Of a stretch of 64,000 nucleotides of DNA, positions 8,660-17,548 are shown piece after piece. The position numbers and the translations under genes were made by a program. Numbering within the stretch: position 1 is the first letter of the stretch; each line of letters starts with the position of its first letter. This DNA comes from Cytomitobacter sp965233535 (lineage in GTDB: Bacteria; Pseudomonadota; Alphaproteobacteria; CAJXXZ01; 1604HC), in NCBI GenBank assembly GCA_965233535.1, contig OZ247489.1, positions 1 to 64,000 on the forward strand, read 5' to 3'. Below the pieces are notes generated by a model. It was not told where the DNA came from. It made no database searches and saw only the letters and a list, made by a program, of their open reading frames with translations.

Positions 8660-9928
8660 TTATTTTTTTAGCTTATTTGCTTTTATAATAAAGAAAAGGA
8701 ACACACCAGTTAATATTGCTACAGAGGCCATACATATTGCTTTAAAATCACAACCAGATAGCAAAACCAAACATACCACAGTATTGATTGTAAAGATGAT
8801 ATTGTTTCCACCATGTACTTTATATGCAAAAGTTCCTATTAAATAAACCAAAACCAACATAAAAGATACTGTATACGCTAACATTTGCATAGTGAAAAAA
8901 TTCATATAATAAAAACTCATTGCCAATGTGATTAGCGCAGCGCTTAATACTAATGCATGAGATGGGAAGTTAATTTTGTTTAATTTTGATAATTTTGACG
9001 GAATCCATTTCATTAAAGATGCATTATAAGCAATATAAGAAGACACAAACAGCAATCCATTTATGCTACCTACCAAACCAAAGCAAGCAACAAAAGATAC
9101 CAATACCAAAGCACTACTACCCATAGTACGTACAGCCACATCTGCAACTGGTGTATTTCCAGCAATTTGAGCAGATTGAGGCAAAACTGCCATGACAGAC
9201 ATATGCACAGTAATGAAAAGTATTGCGGCTATAGCAGTTCCCAACACAGTAGAGATAGGCAATGTTCTTTCTGGGTCCTTCATAGAATCACCAGATGCAG
9301 TTGCAGACTCTAACCCTAAAAATGCAAACAATGCTAAAGGCATAGCATTCCATACAGATAGAATTGGAGATACTTCCATGCTTGGAACCAAAAACGCTTT
9401 TATTGCAAAATACTTTAATGCAGAAACAACTAATAATAACAAAAGAACAACTTTTAAAATTGTAATACAAGTAATCAAGCCAACAGATAAGGATGAACTT
9501 CTTAAATTAAGTAAAACCAATAACCATATTGTGACTATAGCAGTAACAGGTTTTCCACATTTAACTACAAATGGCAATAAAAATGGTAAGTAATCAGCAA
9601 AAGCTATAGCAACTGTTGCGCAACCTAATGCAAGCCCAAACCAGTGCATCCATGCAACTTGAAAAGCTAGAAAATCGCTATTAAATGCTTTGTAAACATA
9701 GTAAGGAATTCCTGCGCCATCTTTGAATTTTCTACTCATAGTAGCAAAACTAAATGCAAGTGAAATTGCGCAAAAAGATGCAAGGCACCAAGCTAATAGC
9801 CCAAAACCACCAAAATAAGCAATTTTAGATGATATAATTAAAATACCACTTCCAACCATGCTTCCTACGACTACAGAAGTTGCTCCAAGCAATCCCACAG
9901 AGCCTTTTCTTGTTTTTGTTTGACTCAT
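8660..9928 (-). CDS. APC superfamily amino-acid permease
   Basis: A membrane transporter of 422 residues with about 12 hydrophobic segments. The GSMVGSGI motif in the first segment, GAGIPYYVYKAF near residue 70 and FLGLESATASGDSMKDPERT in segment 6 are hallmarks of amino acid/polyamine/organocation permeases of the basic amino-acid antiporter branch (AdiC/ArcD/CadB-like). Substrate cannot be set from sequence. The start at 9928 follows a clear AGGAGA ribosome site. Uptake of amino acids from the host is the plausible role in an organism of this kind. Confidence 0.88.
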   Translation of the reverse strand: MSQTKTRKGSVGLLGATSVVVGSMVGSGILIISSKIAYFGGFGLLAWCLASFCAISLAFSFATMSRKFKDGAGIPYYVYKAFNSDFLAFQVAWMHWFGLALGCATVAIAFADYLPFLLPFVVKCGKPVTAIVTIWLLVLLNLRSSSLSVGLITCITILKVVLLLLLVVSALKYFAIKAFLVPSMEVSPILSVWNAMPLALFAFLGLESATASGDSMKDPERTLPISTVLGTAIAAILFITVHMSVMAVLPQSAQIAGNTPVADVAVRTMGSSALVLVSFVACFGLVGSINGLLFVSSYIAYNASLMKWIPSKLSKLNKINFPSHALVLSAALITLAMSFYYMNFFTMQMLAYTVSFMLVLVYLIGTFAYKVHGGNNIIFTINTVVCLVLLSGCDFKAICMASVAILTGVFLFFIIKANKLKK

Positions 9929-10061
9929 TTTTCTCCTAGATAACATCAATTATTATATAAAACAGAGGAAAAAACAAATTACACCTCGATTTTTGCTATA
10001 TAATTTTCAATTTTATTATTAAAAATAACAACTTAAATTTTCTTTATATGTATTATATTAT

Positions 10062-10853
10062 ATGGATGTGGATGTAAAATACTCTTTGAATGATATGTGG
10101 GACAAAATCACACATTGTTTTCAACAAACAGAACATAATTCTACAGAAAATTTCAGACAAAAAGCTTGGAATTATCTGATCAATGTATTGGAAAAGGATA
10201 ATACAAAGGCTTGGATACAAAAAAACGAATCTTTATCAAATGCTGAAATAGAGAAATGTAAAATGCTGATAGAAAAAATAAGATATAGAATTCCTTTAGG
10301 TCGAATAATAAAAAAACGTTTCTTTTGGAAAGATGAGTTTATAGTCTCTCCATACACCCTTGAACCTAGGCAAGAAACAGAAGCTTTAATAGAAGAATCA
10401 TTATCTCTAAATCCAAAAATAATATTAGATATTGGAACTGGAACTGGATGTATTATTTTGAGCTTGTTAAAAGAGCATAATGCTAAAGGAGTTGGGGTAG
10501 ATATATCACCATTTGTACTTGAAACAGCAAAAGCAAATGCTAAAAAACTCAATATGAAATGTGAATTCAGCCTAACATTACCTAACAACACATTTGATTT
10601 AATTGTTTCCAACCCACCTTATGTGCAAACAGAGGTTGATTATGCTACAAAATTTGATCCTATCACAGCAGTTTTTCATGAAAATCCCACCATTATCACA
10701 AAGAATTTACCTTTATCAAAAGATGGTGTTTTTTTATGTGAAGTACCGCAATATTTAAAACATGAATATGAAAATTGTTTTAAAAAGAATTATACTTGGC
10801 ACAAATCTTCTCACCAGGAAATATTGATATTTAAATATATAAATAAAATATAA
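10062..10853 (+). CDS. prmC: Peptide chain release factor N5-glutamine methyltransferase
   Basis: PrmC/HemK methylates the Gln of the GGQ motif in RF1 and RF2. The N-terminal helical domain ends with the substrate-binding segment FFWKDEFIVSPYTLEPRQET. The SAM-binding motif I is ILDIGTGTGCIIL, GVGVDISPFVL follows, and the catalytic NPPY occurs in IVSNPPYVQTE. Length 263 is slightly short. No Shine-Dalgarno; an AT-rich -10-like stretch sits directly before the ATG. Confidence 0.93.
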   Translation: MDVDVKYSLNDMWDKITHCFQQTEHNSTENFRQKAWNYLINVLEKDNTKAWIQKNESLSNAEIEKCKMLIEKIRYRIPLGRIIKKRFFWKDEFIVSPYTLEPRQETEALIEESLSLNPKIILDIGTGTGCIILSLLKEHNAKGVGVDISPFVLETAKANAKKLNMKCEFSLTLPNNTFDLIVSNPPYVQTEVDYATKFDPITAVFHENPTIITKNLPLSKDGVFLCEVPQYLKHEYENCFKKNYTWHKSSHQEILIFKYINKI

Positions 10854-10961
10854 GCTAATTATTAAAACACTATAAATGCAATCATGCGAACACATAGCAT
10901 GCTGTTAGAGCATAAATCAAACTATAGATTAATTATCAAGAGAGTCATATAATTTTTGGAT

Positions 10962-11549
10962 ATGAAGCTCTTTCACACAATAGGATTTTTTATTGGAGCT
11001 ATAACTATACTAATGCTGAATGAGATGTCTTTTGTATATAAAAATCACACTTCAATACCATTTATAGAAGCTGATAAAAACTCTCTCATCATTTACACCT
11101 CTCCTTCTTGCAGATATTGCGCAAAATTGCATCACAGAATTTCACAAGAAGAGTCAAATTTAAACAAGAAAAGTATAAATATAAGATTCATTGAGCTATC
11201 AAATAATATAGTAGATGGAGTAGGATCAGCAATTATTCAAAAATCAAAAAAACCACATAAAATGAGAGAATATATATTCAAAACACAGCATTTATGGTTA
11301 AACGAAAACGATCTAAATCAATCAATAATCAACCTTATAAGATTGTGTTCTAGAGTAGAAGATGTAAATATAGAAAGAGTGTATGATATAGTTCCTGCTT
11401 TAATGGTAAATTCAAGAAAAATATGTCGATCTTTAGGACATAATGCGTTGCCTACCGTCTTTATGGTTAAAAAATTAGAGGGAGCACAAAACATATCTAA
11501 ATTATTAACTAAAATAACTGACTACACTGGAAGTGCTCATGTTAATTGA
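10962..11549 (+). CDS. Membrane-anchored DsbA-like thioredoxin-fold protein
   Basis: One N-terminal hydrophobic segment (FHTIGFFIGAITILML) should anchor the protein facing the periplasm or act as a signal peptide. It is followed by a thioredoxin-fold redox site, IIYTSPSCRYCAKLHHRI, with the CRYC active motif, and a cis-Pro loop near the C-terminus (NALPTVFMV). This order fits DsbA/DsbG-like oxidoreductases. It could supply disulfides to the Cys-containing secreted families C. ATG 10962 is chosen over an upstream TTG; an AGAGAG site lies about 18 nt upstream. The last codons overlap purC. Confidence 0.75.
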   Translation: MKLFHTIGFFIGAITILMLNEMSFVYKNHTSIPFIEADKNSLIIYTSPSCRYCAKLHHRISQEESNLNKKSINIRFIELSNNIVDGVGSAIIQKSKKPHKMREYIFKTQHLWLNENDLNQSIINLIRLCSRVEDVNIERVYDIVPALMVNSRKICRSLGHNALPTVFMVKKLEGAQNISKLLTKITDYTGSAHVN

Positions 11550-12204
11550 TGCAGCAAATCTAGGAAAAAGGCGCTTACTGTATTCAGGGTCAAGTAAAAA
11601 GCTATATGCAGCTGATAAATCTACTCTTATAATGCATTACCCTCAAAGTTTACCTAATGATATTTGGAGAAATTACTCTTCTATAATGATTTGGCAATAT
11701 TTATCAAGCATGGGAATTCAAAATCATTTTATTCAAAGGTTAAATTTAAGAGAACAACTTATTAAAGCGGCTGAAACTTATCCAGTTTTTTTGAAAATCT
11801 ACAACATCGTACCTAACAGTATGCAAGAAAGACTTGGAATAGAAGAGGGAACCCAATTTAACAAACCACTTCTTGAATGGCATTTAAAATCTCAAGAATT
11901 AGGTGATCCAATAATTTCACTTGAACACATTAGACATTTTAATTGGCTTAGTGATGCGCAAATTTCTAATATACAAGCATTGACACTTAGAGCAAATGAT
12001 ATACTTCAAGCATATTTTTATTGCTACAAAATGAAGTTAGGGGATTTTAAATTAGAGTTTGGAGAAGCAGATAAGCAAGCTATCCTAATAGATGAAATTT
12101 CTCCAGAAACATGCAATTTTTGGAATATAGCGATAACTGAACAAATAAACAAAGAAGATGTTTATCAAACAGTAAAAAAAATAATCAAATCTGAAGACTC
12201 TTAA
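11539..12204 (+). CDS. purC: SAICAR synthetase-like protein
   Basis: Phosphoribosylaminoimidazole-succinocarboxamide synthase of purine biosynthesis. Family landmarks are SSKKLYAADKSTLIMHYPQS, IQNHFIQRLNLREQL, MQERLGIEEGTQF, LGDPIISLEHI, KLGDFKLEFGEADKQ and IDEISPETCNFW. No other purine gene is near. An isolated purC also occurs in Rickettsia, so an alternative or residual role is possible. A GTG at 11533 is the other start choice. Both overlap the preceding gene. Confidence 0.88.
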   Translation: MLIDAANLGKRRLLYSGSSKKLYAADKSTLIMHYPQSLPNDIWRNYSSIMIWQYLSSMGIQNHFIQRLNLREQLIKAAETYPVFLKIYNIVPNSMQERLGIEEGTQFNKPLLEWHLKSQELGDPIISLEHIRHFNWLSDAQISNIQALTLRANDILQAYFYCYKMKLGDFKLEFGEADKQAILIDEISPETCNFWNIAITEQINKEDVYQTVKKIIKSEDS

Positions 12205-12347
12205 TTAGTGATTTTATTCAACATTATACCATTTAATTCACATAACATATTACATATTTTATTAAGTAAAAAACACTTTCATTATGCTAAATATAGATTT
12301 TTTATTATTTGTATGGTAAAAATTTCTTGTTAAGGGGACTTATTATT

Positions 12348-12590
12348 ATGAACGTGGACTTGCAAAAAGTTATAGAGGTAGTAAAAGGAAAAATCAATAA
12401 AGAGGGAGTTAATTACTCTGCTGATACTAAATTTGTAGAAGACTTAAATGTTGATAGCCTAGACCTTGTTGAAATGGTTATGGATTTTGAATCAGAGTTT
12501 GGAATCGATATTACAGATGAAGAATCACAACAGTTGAAAACAATTGGAGATGTTGTTCAATTTATTAACAACAAAAAAGCTAAGGCTTAA
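12348..12590 (+). CDS. acpP: Acyl carrier protein
   Basis: The 80-residue acidic carrier of fatty-acid synthesis. The phosphopantetheine attachment Ser is in DLNVDSLDLVEMVMDFE, and FGIDITDEESQQLKTIGDVV completes the fold. The ATG at 12348 follows a strong AAGGGGA ribosome site. The longer frame from 12309 adds a leader that does not fit the family. It is 13 nt upstream of fabF and forms the usual acpP-fabF unit. Confidence 0.97.
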   Translation: MNVDLQKVIEVVKGKINKEGVNYSADTKFVEDLNVDSLDLVEMVMDFESEFGIDITDEESQQLKTIGDVVQFINNKKAKA

Positions 12591-12603
12591 AACAAAAGGT
12601 TAA

Positions 12604-13875
12604 ATGATGAACAAACGAATTGTAGTAACTGGGATAGGAATTGTTTCTCCTCTTGGAGTTGGAGCAAAACATAACTGGTCTAAAATCAAAGCAGAAAAAA
12701 GTGGAATCTCTTCATTAGGAGCTGAATATGAAAAAATTCCTTCTAAAGTAGCTGGTTTAGTACCAAATGGATCTGAAGAAGGTGATTTTGATATCAATCA
12801 ATTTATGACTTCATCAGAACAAAGACGAAATGGATTATTTATCTCATATGCAGTAGCAGCAGCTACTGAAGCAGCAAAAGATGCGAAATTAGATGAAATT
12901 GAAGATCGCAACACAGTTGGAGTTTGTTTGTCATCAGGAATTGGTGGTTTGCCAGAAATTTGCGAAACATCAAAAGTATTTGAAAATCAGAAAGAAACTT
13001 ATGGATCAAAAAAAATAAATCCATTCTTCATCCCTTCTGTGCTTACAAACTTAGCTCCTGGATATGTAGCTATTAAATTAAAATGTAGCGGACCAAATTA
13101 CGGAACTTCAAGCGCATGCGCATCTGCTGCAAATGCTATTGCTGATTCTGCAATGCTTATAAAAGAAGGTCATGCTGATGTTATGATTGCTGGTGGAGCT
13201 GAAGCTGCTATTTGCCCATTAGGTGTTGGTGGATTTGCTGCTTTAAGAGCATTATCTACCAAATACAATGATAACCCAGAAGTTGCATCTAGGCCTTTTG
13301 ATCAAGATCATGATGGATTCGTAATTGGTGAGGGAGCTGGTGTGTTAGTTCTAGAGTCTCTAGAACATGCATTAGCACGAAACGCAACCATATATGGAGA
13401 ATATGTTTCTTGTGGCATGAGCTGCGATGCTAGCCACATTACTGCACCAACAGGAGAACAGTCTAAGAGAGCAATGTCATTTGCAATCAAAAAGGCTGGA
13501 ATAACTCCAAAAGATATTGGGTATGTAAATGCACACGCCACATCTACTCCAGTTGGAGATAAGTGTGAAATTGATGCAATCAAAGAAGTATTTGGAGAAC
13601 ATACATATTCAAAAGAATTTGCTGTATCCTCTACAAAAGGCTATACAGGACATCTTCTTGGCGCTGCAGGTGGAATAGAGTCTGTGTATACAGTTCTAGC
13701 ATTGCAAAATCAAGAATTACCTCCAACCTTGAATGTGGACAATCCTATTGATGAAATCAAAGGAATTAACTACGTGCCATCCTTCCAAAATCATTCGTTT
13801 GATTATGCTATTTCCAACTCATTTGGATTTGGCGGAACAAACATTTCACTACTATTCAAACGATTTAGTAAATAA
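12604..13875 (+). CDS. fabF: 3-oxoacyl-ACP synthase II
   Basis: KAS II condenses malonyl-ACP with growing acyl chains. The start RIVVTGIGIVSPLGVG is typical. The catalytic Cys is in GTSSACASAANAIAD, and the two His are in VNAHATSTPVGD and STKGYTGHLLGAAGG. The glycine-rich NSFGFGGTN end is present. Length 423 (family about 412). With acpP, fabI (54483) and accD (46561) it shows a type II fatty-acid pathway is kept. Confidence 0.97.
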   Translation: MMNKRIVVTGIGIVSPLGVGAKHNWSKIKAEKSGISSLGAEYEKIPSKVAGLVPNGSEEGDFDINQFMTSSEQRRNGLFISYAVAAATEAAKDAKLDEIEDRNTVGVCLSSGIGGLPEICETSKVFENQKETYGSKKINPFFIPSVLTNLAPGYVAIKLKCSGPNYGTSSACASAANAIADSAMLIKEGHADVMIAGGAEAAICPLGVGGFAALRALSTKYNDNPEVASRPFDQDHDGFVIGEGAGVLVLESLEHALARNATIYGEYVSCGMSCDASHITAPTGEQSKRAMSFAIKKAGITPKDIGYVNAHATSTPVGDKCEIDAIKEVFGEHTYSKEFAVSSTKGYTGHLLGAAGGIESVYTVLALQNQELPPTLNVDNPIDEIKGINYVPSFQNHSFDYAISNSFGFGGTNISLLFKRFSK

Positions 13876-14036
13876 AGATTTTTCTCAAGTAATGTTGAGG
13901 GAAGTAATTTCGAAATTTATGAAAATTTAACTATATGATTTATTAAAAATCAAATTAATAATTGTTTTATATATGCAAAATTTTCACACTATTAGTATTT
14001 AAAATACTTTTATTGTGTTTAACATATATGGGTTAA

Positions 14037-15071
14037 TTACTTATTTGCAATTTTTTTAGATGTATATTTTTTATCATAAACATTTTTAAGATACAAACTT
14101 AATTGCGACTCATCTTCTTTTGTGTTTTTTAACTTAGATATTGCTTCAAGCAATTGATAATTGAATAAATTATTTGACATACGCAATTTATTGAACACCT
14201 TATCTCTTGGAATAAAATTCAACACTATATCAAATAAATCACTACCAATACTAATTGAAACCTTTTTTGATATCCTTCTATACAAACATAATCTTTTCAA
14301 CCATATCTCATGATGATTTTCCACTGCTTGCTCAGTCATATCAATACATTCGCTACTTCCTAATTTTACAGGCGAGAGCTCAACTTGAACTTCTTTAGAA
14401 TTGCATATAAATCTAGATCTAGAATATACAAACATCCTTTCTATTGAATACAACATACATATGGCATTGTGAAAAATATCATTATTTATATCAATATAAA
14501 AACACCTATTAATACTTGAAAAACCATCACTATTAATAGCATTATTTACAATTAAATCATCTAGGTATTCTTTATGCTTTTTAATATTATATGTAACATG
14601 TATTAATTTTTGTATCGAAAGCAAAATTTCACCACCAGTATTGCTATCAATATAAAAATTTGAAAACGAATACATATAGTGTTGTATTTGTAGAGCCTCA
14701 CTTCGTATTTTAAGCAACAAATCTCTTGTTTTCTTATCAAACTGTGTAATTTGCTTTGTTTTATTAGCAACAATAATATTGCGAATTTTATGCTTTTTAT
14801 ATCCATAAAACACATGGTGAGCAACCATTTTAACATTATATATTATCATTTCTGCATCTCGATCTGCATTATTACTAAAAGTATCATGTAATTTTTGCAC
14901 TACTTTTGATATGAATTTAAAATCATTGTTAGCATTAACTTGCACACTTTTATCTTTATGAGAATGAAAATGCTGCGCAATAAAGGAAAGGTTATGCTTT
15001 TTATCTTGCGCTAAAAATTCAGGAACAGATTGCACTTGCATTACACTTAAAATTATTAATATTTTCTTCAC
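14037..15071 (-). CDS. Secreted protein, family A (member 1)
   Basis: No known family. The protein starts (GTG) MKKILIILSVMQVQSVPEF, a short Sec-type signal, and is 34-50% alike by eye to its neighbour at 15313-16347 in blocks: QHFHSHKDKSVQ near residue 40, YNIKKHKEYL in the middle, and the C-terminal block IWLKRLCLYRRI...SDLFDIVLNFIP...SNNLF. The rest is helical, Lys/Ile/Asn-rich. Function unknown. A periplasmic, surface or secreted role is inferred from the signal only. Confidence 0.7.
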   Translation of the reverse strand: MKKILIILSVMQVQSVPEFLAQDKKHNLSFIAQHFHSHKDKSVQVNANNDFKFISKVVQKLHDTFSNNADRDAEMIIYNVKMVAHHVFYGYKKHKIRNIIVANKTKQITQFDKKTRDLLLKIRSEALQIQHYMYSFSNFYIDSNTGGEILLSIQKLIHVTYNIKKHKEYLDDLIVNNAINSDGFSSINRCFYIDINNDIFHNAICMLYSIERMFVYSRSRFICNSKEVQVELSPVKLGSSECIDMTEQAVENHHEIWLKRLCLYRRISKKVSISIGSDLFDIVLNFIPRDKVFNKLRMSNNLFNYQLLEAISKLKNTKEDESQLSLYLKNVYDKKYTSKKIANK

Positions 15072-15312
15072 TATACTGTAATATACATTGTTATATAATT
15101 TTTAAATAGCACGACAATAACTATATTTAACAATTGTATTGTATACTAAAAATTTACATTAAAATGCACTGTTTATATTTATCTAAAAAAGCCATATAAA
15201 TACTCAAGAACTGTAATGCGATATTCTGGGAAAGTTTATATTTGTATGGAAAAGTAGAAGATTTTTTTAGTTGACATTGCATATATAACAAAATTTTAAA
15301 TTAGGTGATTTG

Positions 15313-16347
15313 TTATAAATTATTAAAATAAATGTTTAATTGAGATTGTTCTTTTTGCACATTTCGTGATTGAAATATAGCTTTGAGCAATTGGAAATCG
15401 AACAAATTATTTGAGATACATAACTTTTGCAATATTGGGTTTTGAGGTATGAAATTTAGTATTATTTCAAATAAATCACTACTAATATTATCGAGAATTT
15501 CTACTATTCTTCTATACAAACATAATCTTTTTAACCATATTGCATTACAATCTTTTAGCATTTGTGCAGTCATATCAGAACATGAACTTCTTGCTAATTT
15601 TATAGGAGGATAAAATGCAACTTGAGTTTCCTTGTCATTATTCCCTTGAAACCTATATATCTCTTCTATTGAATGCAACATACAAAGTGCACTATGAAAC
15701 ATATCAAATTTTTTGTTCATTCTTGGGAGCAGTGGAAGCATTGTAATGCGCTCAGTGTGACCTAAAGGCAGCAAAGATACCTGGTGACCTTCTAATAGCA
15801 AGTGTTCTGACAATAAATACTCTTTATGTTTTTTCTCGTTATATGTGATATAAATTAATTTTTCTATTTCATACAGTGCTCTATTTCTAAAACTTTCATT
15901 AACGTTAATATCTCCACTTTCACTTCGGAATATATGAGATAGCATATTCTTAGATATAAGCTGTATCTCACATAATGATTTTTCTATTTCTATGTCTTTT
16001 TTAGATTTACCAAATAATTTTGTAATATATTTAGCTACATGTTTATCATATATGCTAACTTGCTTCCCGATTCTTTTTTGCACACCACAGGGACGTGAAT
16101 AAATTATATTTCTAGACATTGTTTTTACTTTAGATATGATTAATTCAATATCAACGTTCACTTTTGGCGTAAAATTTAAATTTAAATATTCCTCTGGATA
16201 TGAACATATTGTCGCTTGGACACTTTTATCTTTATGAGAGCTAAAATGCTGTTCAAGAAATTCAAGATTGTTTTTTCTGCTTTGCACTGAAAATTCAGGC
16301 ACAGACTGCACTTGCATTACTGTTAAAATTATCAATATCTTTTTCAT
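15313..16347 (-). CDS. Secreted protein, family A (member 2)
   Basis: Paralogue of the preceding gene, same length (344 aa) and same orientation, with matching signal MKKILIILTVMQVQSVPEF and the same conserved blocks (HFSSHKDKSVQ, YNEKKHKEYL, MLHSIEEIY, IWLKRLCLYRRI, SDLFEIILNFIPQN). A TATTCT box ends 5 nt before the ATG, with no Shine-Dalgarno, suggesting a leaderless mRNA. Tandem duplication followed by divergence is the simplest origin. Function unknown. Confidence 0.7.
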   Translation of the reverse strand: MKKILIILTVMQVQSVPEFSVQSRKNNLEFLEQHFSSHKDKSVQATICSYPEEYLNLNFTPKVNVDIELIISKVKTMSRNIIYSRPCGVQKRIGKQVSIYDKHVAKYITKLFGKSKKDIEIEKSLCEIQLISKNMLSHIFRSESGDINVNESFRNRALYEIEKLIYITYNEKKHKEYLLSEHLLLEGHQVSLLPLGHTERITMLPLLPRMNKKFDMFHSALCMLHSIEEIYRFQGNNDKETQVAFYPPIKLARSSCSDMTAQMLKDCNAIWLKRLCLYRRIVEILDNISSDLFEIILNFIPQNPILQKLCISNNLFDFQLLKAIFQSRNVQKEQSQLNIYFNNL

Positions 16348-16420
16348 ATTTTAGAATACATTATCATATATATTTTCAATAGTACTGATAATTTCCCCAT
16401 AAACATATTAGAATTATCTT

Positions 16421-17257
16421 ATGCAAAATGGCATTTTTATTTTATATAAACCAATAAATCAAACTTCTATGGATATAATTAGAAAAATCAAAAGAAAGTT
16501 TAACTTGAAAAAAGTAGGGCATGCAGGAACATTAGATCCAATGGCTGATGGGGTTCTTCCAATATTAGTCGGAGAAGCTACAAAATTCGTACACTTGCTT
16601 CATGATGGCTGGAAAGAATATGAATTCACAGTAAAGTTTGGAATTGAAACAGATTCAATGGACTCAGCTGGAGAAGTGACTGGAAATACAGATTTCATTC
16701 CAACACAAGAATCAATGGAAAGTGTAATCCCGAATTTCAAAGGAACCATAGATCAAGTTCCACCTAAATTTTCAGCATGTAAGGTTAATGGGAAAAGAGC
16801 ATATGATTTAGCAAGAAATAGTGTGGATTTTCAATTAAATGCAAAAAAAGTTGATATTCATGAACTAAAAATCACAGATTATTCAAATCCACTGTGTTCA
16901 TTTTTATGTAAATGTGGCTCAGGAACATACATTAGATCGCTTGCTACGGATATGGCTAAATCTGCAAATAGCATTTGCTACGTAACAAAATTAACTCGTA
17001 CAAAATATTGGCACTTCCCAATTGAAAAGAGCAAATCATTAGAAGATATTGCAGAGCAAGATTTCATAAAACTTGAATCAATAAATTGGGAAAACACTAT
17101 AAATCTTGATGAAGATCAATATAATCATGTAAAACATGGAAGAAATAGCACTGCAGACAAACAAAACGGAACATATGTGGGTATCTTTCAAGACAAAATT
17201 ATCGGAATTCTAAAATGCGCAGAGGGTATACTTTCAGCACAACGCATGTTAATATGA
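16421..17257 (+). CDS. truB: tRNA pseudouridine(55) synthase
   Basis: TruB makes pseudouridine 55 in the T loop of tRNAs. GIFILYKPINQTSMDIIRKI and the catalytic region KKVGHAGTLDPMADGVLPI (catalytic Asp in LDPMADG) are diagnostic, and GSGTYIRSLATDMA is the second conserved block. Length 278. A TAGAAT box ends 6 nt before the ATG, so the mRNA may be leaderless. It starts the classic truB-rpsO-pnp series. The usual upstream partner rbfA is inverted at 22476. Confidence 0.96.
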   Translation: MQNGIFILYKPINQTSMDIIRKIKRKFNLKKVGHAGTLDPMADGVLPILVGEATKFVHLLHDGWKEYEFTVKFGIETDSMDSAGEVTGNTDFIPTQESMESVIPNFKGTIDQVPPKFSACKVNGKRAYDLARNSVDFQLNAKKVDIHELKITDYSNPLCSFLCKCGSGTYIRSLATDMAKSANSICYVTKLTRTKYWHFPIEKSKSLEDIAEQDFIKLESINWENTINLDEDQYNHVKHGRNSTADKQNGTYVGIFQDKIIGILKCAEGILSAQRMLI

Positions 17258-17278
17258 ATATTGATTTTAAGGAGATTT

Positions 17279-17545
17279 ATGAACGTACATAATGACCAAA
17301 CAGATGTGATTGAAAATTTCAGAATTCATGAAAAAGATACTGGATCTGCGCACGTGCAAATTGCATTAATGACAAAGAAGATTGCTTATCTTGGAGAGCA
17401 TTTAAAAAAGCATCCGAAGGACCATACAGTTCAAAGAAGATTAAAGCAAACTGTTGAATACAGAAGAACAATGCAAAAATATCTTGGAAGCAAGAGTAAA
17501 GAGCAACTTGTTGAACTTAACAACAAACTTGGATTGCGTAACTAA
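17279..17545 (+). CDS. rpsO: 30S ribosomal protein S15
   Basis: The 88-residue small-subunit protein. DTGSAHVQIALMTKKIAYL and HPKDHTVQRRLKQTVEYRRT are family landmarks. ATG 17279 follows GGAG at the right distance. An in-frame start at 17261 is rejected because it precedes the ribosome site. Three bases separate it from pnp, the normal arrangement in which PNPase also controls rpsO mRNA. Confidence 0.97.
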   Translation: MNVHNDQTDVIENFRIHEKDTGSAHVQIALMTKKIAYLGEHLKKHPKDHTVQRRLKQTVEYRRTMQKYLGSKSKEQLVELNNKLGLRN

Positions 17546-17548
17546 GAA

